From contig JBNGIO010006230.1 of NCBI GenBank assembly GCA_049999805.1, forward strand, positions 244,200 through 284,768: a stretch of 40,569 bases of DNA, in the 5' to 3' direction. Within the stretch, counting starts at the first letter, position 1. Each line of letters begins with the position of its first letter. The translations under genes were made by a program, and so were the position numbers. Source of the stretch: Folioceros fuciformis. Taxonomy: Eukaryota; Anthocerotophyta; Anthocerotopsida; Anthocerotales. Below, in pieces: positions 1 through 9,630 of this stretch. Below the pieces are notes generated by a model. It ran no database searches and was not told the DNA's origin. It was given only the letters and a program-made list of their open reading frames with translations.

Positions 1-161
1 GCTTTGGGCCCATCCAAGTCCTTTGTGATTGGCCTTCTCTTGCTTTGGGCCCATCCAAGTCCTTTGTGATTGGCCTTCTCTTGCTTTGAGCCCATCCAAG
101 TCTTGCATTGTGATTGGCCTTCTCTGGCTTTGGGCCCATCCAAGTCTCGCATTGTGATTGG
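1..161. repeat. Tandem minisatellite, about four 41-44 bp units
   Basis: Units start at 1, 42, 83 and 127, each opening with gctttg(g/a)gcccatccaag and closing with tgtgattgg. The first two are identical 41-mers, the third is 44 bp and the fourth is cut short near 161. The array starts at the window edge, so its true length is unknown. No coding potential is seen. Confidence 0.9.
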
Positions 162-849
162 ATAAATTAGATATTAATATTATCCATGCTATTTTAAGTA
201 TAATATATTATATAAAAAAAATTAAAAATAACATTTACAGAGTTAGACTATAGTGATTGGGAGTGCCTATTTTCCTAAAATAAGTAACATATAACATTTA
301 TAGAAAAATAACATTTAGCCTTACTCCCCAACTAAGGAGTACCCAAACCTCTAACATTTATAGAGGTATAACATTTAGGGAGGTCACATTTACAGAGGGT
401 GGACTGTAGTTGCTCCTTAGACTGTCAGAGCGGCACCTGCTTTGAGATTAGACTCGGAGAGTAGCAGCGTTGCAACGAATCACTAAAACGCAGATGGGCC
501 CACCACTCGGCCAGCGGAGCCGGACTGCTTCATTGCCGTATACGATTGTTGTGTGGTGATCCGTATGTGGAGGATGCAATCAAAATCCTCTCTCACAAGC
601 TATGTATGTTCTTTCACTGTAAACATGCCCACATGGTTCTGTAATCTAAACGGCAATTTGAGACCACCTGTGGGGAAGTGTGTTGCTGACCACTTGCTGC
701 AATCTGAGACCACCTGTTGCAAGTGTGTTGATTAGGCTGAAGCTCTTATCCTAAAGGTCACATTCTTTAGCCCCTGCAACCGCACAAAGGCAACTCAAAA
801 CAGGCTCAAAAGCACAGGCTAAAGGGTGCTCACTGAAGTACTCTCTGCC
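162..849. other. Gene-free AT-rich spacer
   Basis: No gene is recognised. The first 250 bp is A/T rich and repeats a short core, acattta(t/c)ag or acatttagg, about six times between 229 and 400. That pattern resembles degenerate inverted or direct repeats of a small non-autonomous element, but I could not define its ends. The short open frames here have no protein-like features. Confidence 0.5.
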
Positions 850-1665
850 TTTATTGAAGACAACACATGATTAGGGAAGCTCGAGTCTTCAGATCCAATC
901 AATTCATTTTTGTTGGATGAGGTCGAGGTCATGGTGAGCCTTACCGTCCTCAACAACAAGATAGATTCCAAAATGGTCCACCCCAATCTCAATTTGAACA
1001 CAGTAACAAACGAAGAAATGACTCTTATAACTGGTATGGAATTCCCAGTCACTAGGAAACTGATTTAAGGAAAAAGGCATCATGCATGCCTAAGAGGATT
1101 AATTACTCTTCAAACATAGTAATTACTACAAGACAAATGTGGGTGATTGCTTCACTTGACATCATGACAATTACCTCACTAGACATCATTTTGATCACTA
1201 TGGCTGGTGTTTGGATTCATGTGCATCGCTGCATATATGCCATTCAAAATCTTTCTTTCCCACTTGTGAAGTAGCCTCAACATATATCTTTCCTTCGCGC
1301 CAAATGGATGTTCAACCAAAGTAAATTCGTTTCAAACTCGCAATTGCTGCTCAAGAAGATATTATACTCCACCAAATGGATGTTAGTATGACATTTCTAT
1401 AGGCTAGTATGCACCTGTTGTTAGACCTAAGCAAATTCGCTTCATTCTTGCAATTATTGCTCAAGAAGACATTATACTCTGCCAAATGTATACAAGAGTT
1501 AATTCATACTTGACCTCATCCAGTTTTACACATAATTATGTATGTTCACTCGAACGTATATAAGTTATAAATAAATGATGGTTATGTATTTCGTTTTCTA
1601 TATGTGGATGATTTTATCACAAACAAACCACTTACAGCTAATGATTGCCCTAGTGGAGTCCAATT
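850..1665 (+). pseudogene. Heavily decayed Ty1/copia Gag-Pol remnant
   Basis: Translating the plus strand in shifting frames recovers copia landmarks in the right order. A Gly/Arg/Gln-rich gag tail leads into a broken zinc knuckle (NWYGIPSH, stop, then RKK) near 1025-1080. An aspartic protease active-site block reads WCLDSCASLHIC near 1210-1245, with Gly of the DSGA triad replaced by Cys. Two copies of the RT block AIAAQEDIILHQMDV / AIIAQEDIILCQM lie at about 1318-1400 and 1417-1490. An RT catalytic block, FLYVDDFI, lies near 1595-1620. Integrase is missing and the reading frame is broken throughout. No LTRs were found. This is the oldest retrotransposon debris in the window. Confidence 0.7.
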
Positions 1666-1696
1666 GGTGTTGACCTAAATCCTATACCCTAACCTA

Positions 1697-1985
1697 GAAG
1701 GCCTAGTGGGCTTCTATGGTTTAGAGTTCCCCTTGGCAAATGAGGTAGTAAGTAAGCCCTTGGCAAATGAGGTGGTAAGTAAGCCCTTGGCAAATGAGGT
1801 GGTAAGTAAGCCCTTGGCCCCAGAAGCAGAAGGCCTAGTGGGCTTCTATGGTTTAGGGTTCCCCTTGGCAAATGGGGTGGTAAGTAAGCCCTTGGCCCCA
1901 GCAGCAGAAGGCCTAGTGGGCTTCTAGGGTTTAGGGTTCCCCTTGGCAAATGGAGTGGTAAGTAAGCCCTTGGCCCCAAAAGCAG
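1697..1985. repeat. Compound minisatellite: 78-bp unit with an internal 27-bp unit
   Basis: The block beginning gaaggcctagtgggcttct starts at 1697, 1829 and 1907. The last spacing is 78 bp. The first is 132 bp because the internal 27-bp unit (cccttggcaaatgaggtggt plus aagtaag) is present three times instead of once, and 132 equals 78 plus 54. Because 27 and 78 are multiples of three, both strands stay open across the array, which produces spurious ORFs. Confidence 0.85.
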
Positions 1986-2028
1986 AACTGGCAGCGGCGT
2001 CCATATCCATTCTGGCTTCCAATGACTT

Positions 2029-2440
2029 GGCAACTGCCGAGTAGAGCAGGTAAACTAGCATCAAGTGACTTTGGCAACTGCCGAGTAGAGCAGGTAAACT
2101 AGCATCAAGTGACTTTGGCAACTGCCCAGTAGAGCAGGTAAACTAGCATCAAGTGACTTGGCAACTGCCGAGTAGAGCAGGTAAACTAACATCAAGTGAC
2201 TTGGCAACTGCGAGTAGAGCAAGTAAACTAGCATCAAGTGACTTGGCAACTGCCGAGTAGAGCAGGTAAACTAGCATCAAGTGACTTGGCAACTGCCGAG
2301 TAGAGCAGGTAAACTAGCATCAAGTGACTTGGCAACTACCGAGTAGAGCAGGTAAACTAGCATCAAGTGACTTGGCAACTGCCGTGTACCAGGTAAACTA
2401 GCATCAAGTGACTTGGCAACTGCCGAGTACCAGGTAAACT
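2029..2440. repeat. Tandem 43-bp satellite, about ten units
   Basis: The unit runs cttggcaactgccgagtaga, gcaggtaaactagcatcaag, tga. It recurs about every 41-44 bp from 2029 to 2440. The last two units have lost the gag of gagtagagcagg and read gtaccagg. The array abuts the 78-bp array at 1697-1985. The minus-strand open frames across it are periodicity artefacts. Confidence 0.9.
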
Positions 2441-3377
2441 TGCAATTGGAAATCGATGGATCCAGAGAATGGAGAAGAGTTGCAGTGACGAGTGAGGACA
2501 TGATACTGATATGTTTCGGTTTGTTTCGTAAGGTCTCAACGGTATTATTTAAGGGACGGCAGACAAGGCCTAATTCTTACCTTCTTTTTTAAGTACTAAG
2601 TGCACCTGCCACTCGAACCTACCGGCTGGCAATTATAAGGATAAAGATGGTATATTGGTGTTAAGATTTGTATAAGGTTGATATCGAACTTGGGAAGCCA
2701 TGGCGAACCTGATTTGCCGAGTGGGGGGTTAACACAACCCATTCAGTTCAACCCCAAATACAAGCAGAAATCGCAATCGGCAGGGACCTAGCATGCCCCC
2801 GAAACATCAAACCAAACTTCCAGCTAACTTTAGAGACCATCCCAAGGTGATCAGGTTGTCTGCAAGCTGAAAACAAAGCATACATGTACAGTGAGCTGTG
2901 ATAACAGAATCGTAAGCTCATGTGCTAGCTCCAATATACTTCAGGACGACCTACAACAAGATCCCATACGATGTTGCGCATACTGATCGAGAAGTTATAG
3001 TCCGCCTGGGGAATGTCTTGCAGTGCTGGTAACGCAAGTTCTTCAGATTTACAGCTACGGTATGTACTAGCTGCAAACTGGCAGAAATCCGAATTGATGG
3101 TGATGTGGAGAATGGTCTATGTTGCCTGGCCATCCCGCAAAGCAGCATGCTCCGTACTCTCATCCGATGCATACAGGACAGTTCTTACCAATCTTGCTCA
3201 CCTTACGCCTAAGGAAGCCCAACATGCGGGACACGTACCCTTTGACGACCATGATGATCTTCCCTTGGGTCTACTGTGACGTTGGAGAACAGATTGGCAA
3301 GTCACTCCTGGCACCTCTTGTTTGTTTTCAATCCAGCGTCGTGACTACCTGCAGCTGCATGTCCGATCGCGGACTGT
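2441..3377. other. Uncharacterised spacer with a diverged repeat
   Basis: No complete gene is recognised. On the minus strand, about 3430-3240 and 2870-2790 match the plus strand of 6405-6660 in order, so this is one arm of a diverged inverted repeat. A plus-strand stretch at about 2945-3029 has protein-like composition (reading NKIPYDVAHTDREVIVRL) and ends at a plausible GT donor. I could not connect it in phase to a second exon, so it is not called. Confidence 0.4.
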
Positions 3378-4109
3378 CGTTGTCCCGTGACACGGAATCG
3401 GGGCGAGACTACGACTTCCTCCAGTTAGTCGTCGCTGAATTGTGCCCTTGTCTCCTAAAGCAGAGGCCATCAGATCGAGCTCGGAGCTCCCAGTGGCCTT
3501 GGAATCTTCAGAGTTAAGGGTCCGGAGATGGTTCAAATCTGGTAAGTTGGGGACAGTCTTCCACAAGAGGAGATCACCGTAGGACAAGAGGAAGATGATT
3601 GGACGCTACAAACTGTTTGTGTCAAGAATTATATATGGTTTGAGGAAACTAACCACCGTGTAGAAAGCAGGCAGCGATGCCTGCTTGGAACAGATTAGAG
3701 AGGAAAGCGGACAACACACACCGCTTTTACATTAGAAGTAGCGATTGTGGTCAAGTACGACAATGGATGGTGTATTGACTTGTGGCCGCTTCGCAGCTGC
3801 ATTATTACGGAAACCCTGCACAAGCACATGCACTTGCACATGCGGTCCCCACCACCTCCAAAAACTACTGAAACACTGTTGACGTGAGCAAACTGCTGCT
3901 AACCAAAAGCTAACACACAGGAGCCAGGACTGCGGATTTGCTTGCGTAAGCTACGTTTAGTCGCCACCAACTGTGAACGCTAACCAACCACAGAAGCTAC
4001 ATATATACTACCTCATTTTAGACACCTTGAAGGTGGAAATAGGACATAGGGCGGGGCCTTGACTCGCAGGTGGTAATTTGGCTCAGCACCACATGAGCTC
4101 AAAGTATCC

Positions 4110-5547
4110 TCAAGTCCTGAACTCCGGCTTGAGGCACCACGTGCCAAAATTCTGTCCGGAGTGGTTGTAGTCGCAGATACCGCGCAAAGTAATTTTCAAC
4201 GTAAGCTGTCATGAATGAGAATCACATGTGAGAACGCTAGGATGCCAATCTGCTTGCATCAGCTCAAGACTGGTATGCATGACACTGTACGCACCTTAGG
4301 CTGATGAAGCTCGTCCATCAGTTCCTTCACTGTCCAGAGAGGTTTACGCTCAAACAACATGAACAACTCCCTTTCTAGTGTCTCGGAATCTTTGCTGATC
4401 CGCCTCATTGGTTCTGGTTCGGCATGCTTCCCCTTTCGTTTCCTCCCGACGGGCTTCTCTTCTCGTTCCCTCTCGGCATCCTCCTCTTCTGATTTCCTCT
4501 TCTTGCCCTGACAAAGTGAGCATACACGTAGCTAGCTGGTGAAGATGGTTTTCCACAAAAATCACATCCGTGTGCATACATGTATATCGTGCTACATAGG
4601 AGTGCGGTATTGACGATCATTACTGGGAGTTGGGAAAGACAGGGACAGAACCTGCTTAAATATTTCAATCTTGCGATCACGACTTATATCCGTCGGCTGA
4701 TTCATCAGCAGCTGACACCAGGAAACAAGTTTGACATGTTAGCCTAGCCCTGAGGGTTAAGGTGAAGGAAGTCTCCAACTGCTGCAAGATGTGAACCTTT
4801 GCAGTCGGTCTGGCGTTGGCCTTTCGCTCCCTTGCGCTAACAATCGCGCCATACTCCACCAAATCGCTCACGCTATCATAGCGCTGCAGGTGGAATATAT
4901 CCTTCACTGTTCCCTCCACTGCAATGTTACCTGCAGAAGGTTTGCACGCGTCGTGCTCAAGAAAGCTCACCTCAATCCCCGCACAGTTTCAACACGGCCC
5001 GGAAAGCCGGGCCGTCACATCACAGCCAAGAACGTTAACTAAACCATCTCTATCCTACGTATACGGTAGGAATTACCGTCGGGCTTCGTAAGAAACGTGA
5101 TCATGGATGGACAACACTCCCGGGATTTACTCTTCATCTCGTACGTCACTTCCGGCTCTCCATCGTTCCCGAGCACCGTTAACAAGCGCTGCGCAGCATG
5201 GCAAGAAAGAGAGTGAGCTCGTCAATCCAGGTCTAGTCACCACCAGGTCCAGGTCCTAGTGAATCGGCCGCGTACACAGCTGGGCCCGACAGAGATGGAG
5301 ATGAAATGCGGATGTGGCTTTGTCATGAAGTTACCTTCACAGGAGCAGTAGGTTCGCGCACATCAATCTTCACGGTCATCAGACCCAGGGGCTCCTGCGA
5401 TCCTCCGCGCAGCCGCTCCCCCCATCGCCTGGAGAGCTCTGGTGGGAGTTTGATCAGCATGTTTTCTTCGCCCGCGTTGGTAAGATCTAGCGGTAGTACG
5501 GTCCGAGTCGGCGAAGAACCATCTTCTAGGCTGTGGTCAAGGGCCAT
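4110..5547 (-). CDS. GTF2F2: Transcription initiation factor IIF beta subunit (RAP30-like), copy A
   Basis: The small TFIIF subunit pairs with TFIIF-alpha and brings RNA polymerase II to promoters in the nucleus. Minus-strand exons are 5547-5335, 5188-5077, 4930-4797, 4711-4652, 4507-4295 and 4205-4110. All introns are GT-AG with compatible phases, giving 275 aa, close to the family's usual length. The N-terminal dimerisation half includes LDLTNAGEENMLIKLPPELS (about residues 25-44) and GNIAVEGTVKDIF, matching the family's EGKVxxKFDM block. A basic, acidic-patched linker (KRKSEEED, GRKRKGK) follows. The C-terminal winged helix reads LFMLFERKPLWTVKELMDEL, then ICDYNHSGQNFGTWCLKPEF and the stop. 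The ATG at 5547 is the start because an in-frame TAG lies six codons upstream. Homology and splicing are my reading from family knowledge. No disabling change is visible. Confidence 0.87.
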
Positions 5548-6168
5548 GATGTCCGACTTGGGCTACTGAGGGCAGCTCACACGTACTTGCGATCGGACGA
5601 CCTAAGAGAGAGTTTCACTGGACAAGGCTTTCTCGCTTTCACAATAGAGACTGAACCAGGGCTTCAAGTGTATGTAGACGGGTCGGGCCTCGGGAGACAT
5701 TAGGATACGGCTTCTCGGTTATGAATACGAAAAGCGACACGAAAAGCGAATGAAGCCAAATGCATTTTGATTTTGCGCACGAACACAAGCTTTGTCCTCG
5801 GACCTCGGGGTCTGGGCGACGGGCTCAGCTTTGTCCTTGGACCTTGATATCCATCTGATATCCTCGGCAGAGGGGGAGCGCACAGATAGTATCCGGCGGG
5901 GCCGGGCTCCCGCACCAGAATGGATATGGATGCCACTGCAATCTCTGGGCCGGGAAGTATGTGATGGGACTCTGCCATGATATCGATCCTGCCAGGTTCT
6001 CGATGCGTACGTGTTCCCGATCGGGGTGGTGACGCAAGACGGCGTCCCCTAGCCTGCAGCGTGGACAACAGAAGACTTTGGGCGTTCAAGGAGCTCGGGA
6101 AGGAGGAGTCGGATCGGAAGGAGAAGCTTCACCCGATGTGGATGGTGCACCCATGTCCTGATGGTCAG
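5548..6168. promoter_or_regulatory. 5' flank of TFIIF-beta copy A
   Basis: This stretch upstream of the TFIIF-beta start is shared with copy B (32563-33172), so it probably carries the promoter and 5' UTR. Small open frames on both strands are not conserved in frame between the copies. For example, the frame through 5792-5980 shifts relative to copy B. I therefore read the stretch as non-coding. No clear TATA box is seen at a fixed distance. Confidence 0.45.
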
Positions 6169-6921
6169 GAGAATGTGCAGACACAGTGGGTGCACGTGAA
6201 CAAGGACGTCAATAATGCTTCCATCCGTGCAATGAGGTTGTGTGAAGTAGGGGAAACATGCTGGTTCACGAGAACAGACTGTAATTGGTAATTTGATGTG
6301 CTGTGCACTCTGCGTGGCCTCACTTTCGACTGCATGGAGCAGTATGTGACGAGCTTTGAGTAGCGTGTGCTGGAGACAAGGCTAGGGTCACCAGCAGCTG
6401 GACGAAATCGGAGGTCCGTCCCCGATTCCAGCTGGACGACAGGTCGTGATTTGACAAGCTGCTGCAGTTGTCATGACGCTCGATTGTCAAAATCAATCCA
6501 GCTCGATAGGTGTGAAGAGGGACTCACCAGACCAGGGGCAACGATCTGGTTCTGTTCTCAACAGTAGACCCAAAGGGAGATCTACTTGATCATTGTTCTG
6601 ATGGTCTCTCAAGTTACCTGGAAATTTGGTTCGATGTCTTGTGCACAGGTGCCCGGGAGCCAACATATAGCTTTTAAAGCTATATGTTGGCTTTTTTCAG
6701 TCATCAGCTTTAGATGAAGTGGAGCTGCCAGTCAAGAAATAGAGCGAGGATGTCAGAGCCATGAATAACGATCCCAAGTGGAACCAGTCGTAGATGCAGT
6801 GTCTGGACTTGTGAACCGAGTTGGACCTCGAGTAAGGCTAGATACAAGGTCAGCCGAGGACGGGGAAGACTACCCTGCTGGTACCTCTGCTATCTATACT
6901 TTGCAGCATGAATTACAGAAC
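6169..6921. other. About 750-bp block present only in copy A
   Basis: Copy B runs from ccatgtcctgat to cacccaccaagacatgta in about 30 bp, whereas copy A has roughly 750 bp between the same landmarks. The extra block contains the plus-strand arm of a diverged inverted repeat (6405-6660) and a perfect hairpin (6659-6691). One frame at about 6540-6660 reads protein-like (LFSTVDPKGDLLDHC, SYLEIWFDVLC) but has no start and no family I recognise. No target-site duplication is obvious, so insertion in A and deletion in B are both possible. Confidence 0.5.
6659..6691. repeat. Perfect 15-bp inverted repeat followed by a T run
   Basis: The arms gccaacatatagctt and aagctatatgttggc pair perfectly across a 3-nt loop (tta), and six T follow directly at 6692-6697. 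It looks like an intrinsic terminator or a small-RNA hairpin, or the end of a mobile element. No transcript is defined here, so its role is unknown. Confidence 0.85.
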
Positions 6922-6954
6922 CCACATCTGCTCCCACCAAGACATGTAGAGCCA

Positions 6955-6959
6955 TCTCT
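6955..6959. repeat. Left target-site duplication of Copia A (tctct)
   Basis: The sequence tctct precedes the 5' LTR and is repeated exactly at 23908-23912 after the 3' LTR. In copy B the matching position (about 33207) reads catctgtgtggttgcttcc without the insertion. Confidence 0.85.
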
Positions 6960-7190
6960 TGTTGTGCACCATGCGCCAGCTACACAGGGCACCGCCGTTT
7001 AGGGCGCGTTTCCCATATGTGGAAATTACGTTTAATTAAAGTCGGTTAATAACGGTTAATTAGTTGTACACCAACAGTTATTAATCAAATAGTTATTACT
7101 GGATACGATTACAACTACCAAAGTACTTATATAAATGGACCAACACCCTTAATCAGAATACTCCTTCTACGCACATCTGTTTGCATTTTA
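6960..7190 (+). repeat. Copia A 5' LTR
   Basis: It begins TGTTGTGCACCATGCGCC and is 231 bp long. It ends at the primer-binding site and pairs with 23674-23907. It contains an A/T-rich stretch with tatataaatgg near 7128 that could serve as a TATA element. Confidence 0.92.
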
Positions 7191-7202
7191 TGGTATCAGA
7201 GC
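7191..7202 (+). promoter_or_regulatory. Copia A primer-binding site (initiator tRNA-Met)
   Basis: TGGTATCAGAGC abuts the 5' LTR. It is the classical plant copia PBS complementary to the 3' end of initiator tRNA-Met. Confidence 0.92.
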
Positions 7203-7711
7203 TTGTATCGGCCGCGCTTCGTCTCGCTCCACTATGGCGCCTCGCATTTGGCCTTCTTCAGCCACCTAACATGGCGCGCATCTGGAGCAGCGGTAGCAAG
7301 CCTCAATGATCCCGGGCCATCTATCATGCCTCGGCGCCGCACTCCAGCGAGTTACGCTCCAGGCAGCAACGTCCTCACGCGACTCCGTCACGCACTACCT
7401 ATAACGCCACCATTAGAGCGTTTATGTTCTAATTGCAGAAGGACATCCCACACTCCGGCAACCTTACTCGTGTCTTTCAGCGGCATAACTCCTACAGTTT
7501 TTTTTTTTTTTCATTCATCAATTTGATTTGACGATCACATCAAGAGCCATTTAGTGCTGATCAAGTCGCAGATGGAGGCACTCTTCGTCGCCATCTCTAA
7601 TTTATGTGAGCATGCGCATAATGAGTCAGAAGCACTCTAAGCAGGCATATCCGACAACATACCACACTTTTGCTCGCAAAGAGAATTACCCGTCACGCGC
7701 GCCACACAGTG

Positions 7712-8588
7712 ATGGCTACCAGCATCATCAATACAACAAAGGTGGAGTTTGGGGAAAGAGACCGCGTCACCGGAAGCGATTACGACATCTGGCACATGCG
7801 CATCACCGCGCTATTAGAGGAGCACGACCTCATGGGTATCGTAGATGGTACTGTCCCTATACCGACTACCACCTCAACTCCTCAGATTGCAGCCTGGTCC
7901 AAAAAGGACAAGCGCGCCAGAAACATCCTTATTTCAGCTATCGACAAAAGCATGATGCAACATACCAACGAACAAATTACTTCCAACGCAATCTGGATAA
8001 CTTTCAAAGACATGTTTCAAGCTCAAATGGATAACTTTCAAAGACATGTTTCAAGCTCAAATGGATAACTTTCAAAGACATGTTTCAAGCTCAAAGTAGC
8101 ATGTCTCTCATCGACACTACCAGGCAATTCTACTCCCTTCGAATGAAGGATTCGGATACAGTTGAGCAGCATGTCAACGTATTCCGATCGCTCAGAGCAA
8201 AGTTAGCCGCCGGAGGTACTGTTATCTCGGAATTACAAGCTGCAGTTGCTCTTCTGACTTCTTTGCCTGCCACGTACAGAACATTTATCGGCTCTTAGAA
8301 TTCTGCCATTCGAGCAACAATTCAATCAACCACAACCGGACAAGCACCTACATATACCTTCACTGAGGTCGTCGCAGCTCTCCTGGAGGAAGAATCTAGT
8401 AGAGCCACAAATAGCAAGGCCTCTTCTCCTAATACCCACGCCTTATTTATATCTAGAGGTCATGGTGCCCGTAGAGGAATTGGCCGTAGCAACTTTCAAC
8501 CTCACAGGCCTTTTGTGCAACCCTCCACTGCCGTTCCTCGAGGTACCAGACAGCCCGACCGCAGGGCCAAGGGCCTGTGCAACTGGTG
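7712..8588 (+). pseudogene. gag: Copia A gag, frameshifted by a 34-bp triplication
   Basis: The ATG at 7712 opens a copia Gag (the DUF4219/UBN2-like pattern YDIWHMRITALLEEHDLMG), which would form the capsid. A 34-bp unit starting tggataactttcaaagacat is present three times in tandem at 7994, 8028 and 8062. The two extra copies add 68 bp and shift the frame to a stop at 8066-8068. Beyond the array the frame resumes (MSLIDTTRQFYSLRMKDSD), as if a single unit had been original. It ends inside the zinc knuckle (CNWC) where Copia B is inserted, and the rest of the knuckle resumes at 19777. Another stop lies at 8296-8298. Confidence 0.85.
8584..8588. repeat. Left target-site duplication of Copia B (tggtg)
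   Basis: The sequence tggtg before the Copia B 5' LTR is repeated exactly at 19772-19776 after its 3' LTR. It lies within the zinc-knuckle codons of Copia A. Confidence 0.9.
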
Positions 8589-8792
8589 TGTTAGCATAAT
8601 CTAGTTAAGACAGCGCTTGAGCATCGATCCCTAGCAATAGCTCTCATTGGTAGATAGCGAAGAGTCACAACGTTCAAATCGCAACGTTCAGCACTCATGC
8701 CTCCAAAGGGCCGACTGTGTATGCGCTGTGAGTGCAATAATGAAAATCTATTGTCTTTCTTAGTTCCTGTGCTAGGGCGTAGGAGAACAACA
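8589..8792 (+). repeat. Copia B 5' LTR
   Basis: It is 204 bp, TGTTAGC...AACAACA, and pairs with 19568-19771. It is followed directly by the primer-binding site. Confidence 0.93.
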
Positions 8793-8805
8793 TGGTATCA
8801 GAGCC
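8793..8805 (+). promoter_or_regulatory. Copia B primer-binding site (initiator tRNA-Met)
   Basis: TGGTATCAGAGCC directly follows the 5' LTR and is complementary to the initiator tRNA-Met 3' end. Confidence 0.92.
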
Positions 8806-8942
8806 ACTCTAGCGATATCATTAGAGATTCTCATAATCAGATGGCACTTTAGATCCTTCCTGGTGACCATCACAAGGAAAATGGAAATTCCAGAAATTCC
8901 TTCACTTCCCATGAGCAATGAAATGGTAGAAAGACGAACTCG

Positions 8943-8947
8943 GCAAC
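8943..8947. repeat. Left target-site duplication of Copia C (gcaac)
   Basis: The sequence gcaac precedes the Copia C left LTR and is repeated exactly at 14972-14976. It lies in the untranslated leader of Copia B. Confidence 0.9.
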
Positions 8948-9175
8948 TGTGACTACAATGCAGAGTGCGCATAGATTCATAGCGTAGAGCTTAGTACATT
9001 GCAAGATAGCAGCGGCGTACAAGGTCTAAGGTGCTAGATAAGCACCGGTCTGATGGCGTGTAACCGCCACAACCGTTCCTAACCTAACACCTAACCTGCG
9101 GCCTAACTAAAGTTCGAAGTCGTAAAATAATCTAACTTATTTACCCCTTCGTGGGGTATTAGGGTTTGCCCAACA
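8948..9175 (-). repeat. Copia C 3' LTR (left on the map)
   Basis: It is 228 bp, pairs with 14744-14971, and is bounded by the polypurine tract on its inner side. Confidence 0.92.
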
Positions 9176-9630
9176 CCCCCACTCGACAAGAACTTAACCA
9201 AAAAAAAATGCAGCCCTAACTCCTCCTCTTCGATTTATTCCTCGCTGCCGCTTGTCGAGATGTTGTCCGCCAGGTTACTGCCGCTGCTCATTCTGATCTC
9301 CAACCTCGTCCAATTTGCCCTTGTGTCTGGAGCACAGAAAGCAGCTGCCTGTCGGCCACCATCGTCATGTCTGCACGCTCACCTGCAGAGGTGCGAACTG
9401 GGCACGTGCAACTTTCTTGTGATCTCTGTAGCCACGCATCCTAATCTTGGGTTCGTGTTTGTGTTTTGCAGTTCCAGACTTGCAGACTGACTCGACAGAC
9501 TGACCAGGTGTGTTCTGGACTCAGCTTTCTAACCTAGCCTGCATAAAGTTCTTGACTGCAATTCTGATATCATTTCTAATCTACGCATGTGCCTGGTCTT
9601 CAGGTACCAAGCCCAGGCGCCGACAGTGCT
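9176..9630 (-). other. Copia C 3' untranslated region
   Basis: It lies between the RNase H end and the 3' LTR. It starts beside the LTR with the polypurine tract (minus strand ggggg next to TGTTGG). No domain is seen. The short plus-strand frame at 9260-9490 is not supported. Confidence 0.6.

Larger units (their letters stand above)
3378..6168. repeat. Duplicated segment, copy A (TFIIF-beta locus)
   Basis: This block aligns almost throughout with 30394-33172 in direct orientation, at an offset of about 27.0 kb. It contains the TFIIF-beta gene, its 3' flank and about 600 bp of 5' flank. Homology starts at the shared cccgtgac(a/c)cggaatc. It continues to the shared ccatgtcctgat near 6165, where copy A gains an extra block. 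Minus-strand frame 3345-3587 lies at its left end; the corresponding frame in copy B has an internal stop, so I do not treat it as a gene. Confidence 0.9.

Noticed and set aside
1-2440. Tandem arrays considered as a CRISPR array
   Set aside because: Units are head-to-tail without unique spacers, in a eukaryotic context with no cas genes.
2061-2501. Minus-strand frames repeating SLDASLPALLGSCQ-like peptides
   Set aside because: They are artefacts of the 43-bp satellite. The frames cycle because 43 is not a multiple of three, and there is no start context or domain.
2945-3029. Possible plus-strand exon reading NKIPYDVAHTDREVIVRL
   Set aside because: It ends at a GT, but no downstream exon joins in phase and the family is unknown.
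3345-3587. 80-codon minus-strand frame with protein-like composition at the duplication edge
   Set aside because: Copy B carries an in-frame TAA in the same stretch, and I see no family or partner exon.
5700-6089. 129-codon minus-strand frame in the TFIIF-beta 5' flank (also 32723-33100)
   Set aside because: The two copies diverge by frameshift soon after the start, so the protein is not conserved. It is more likely promoter or leader sequence.
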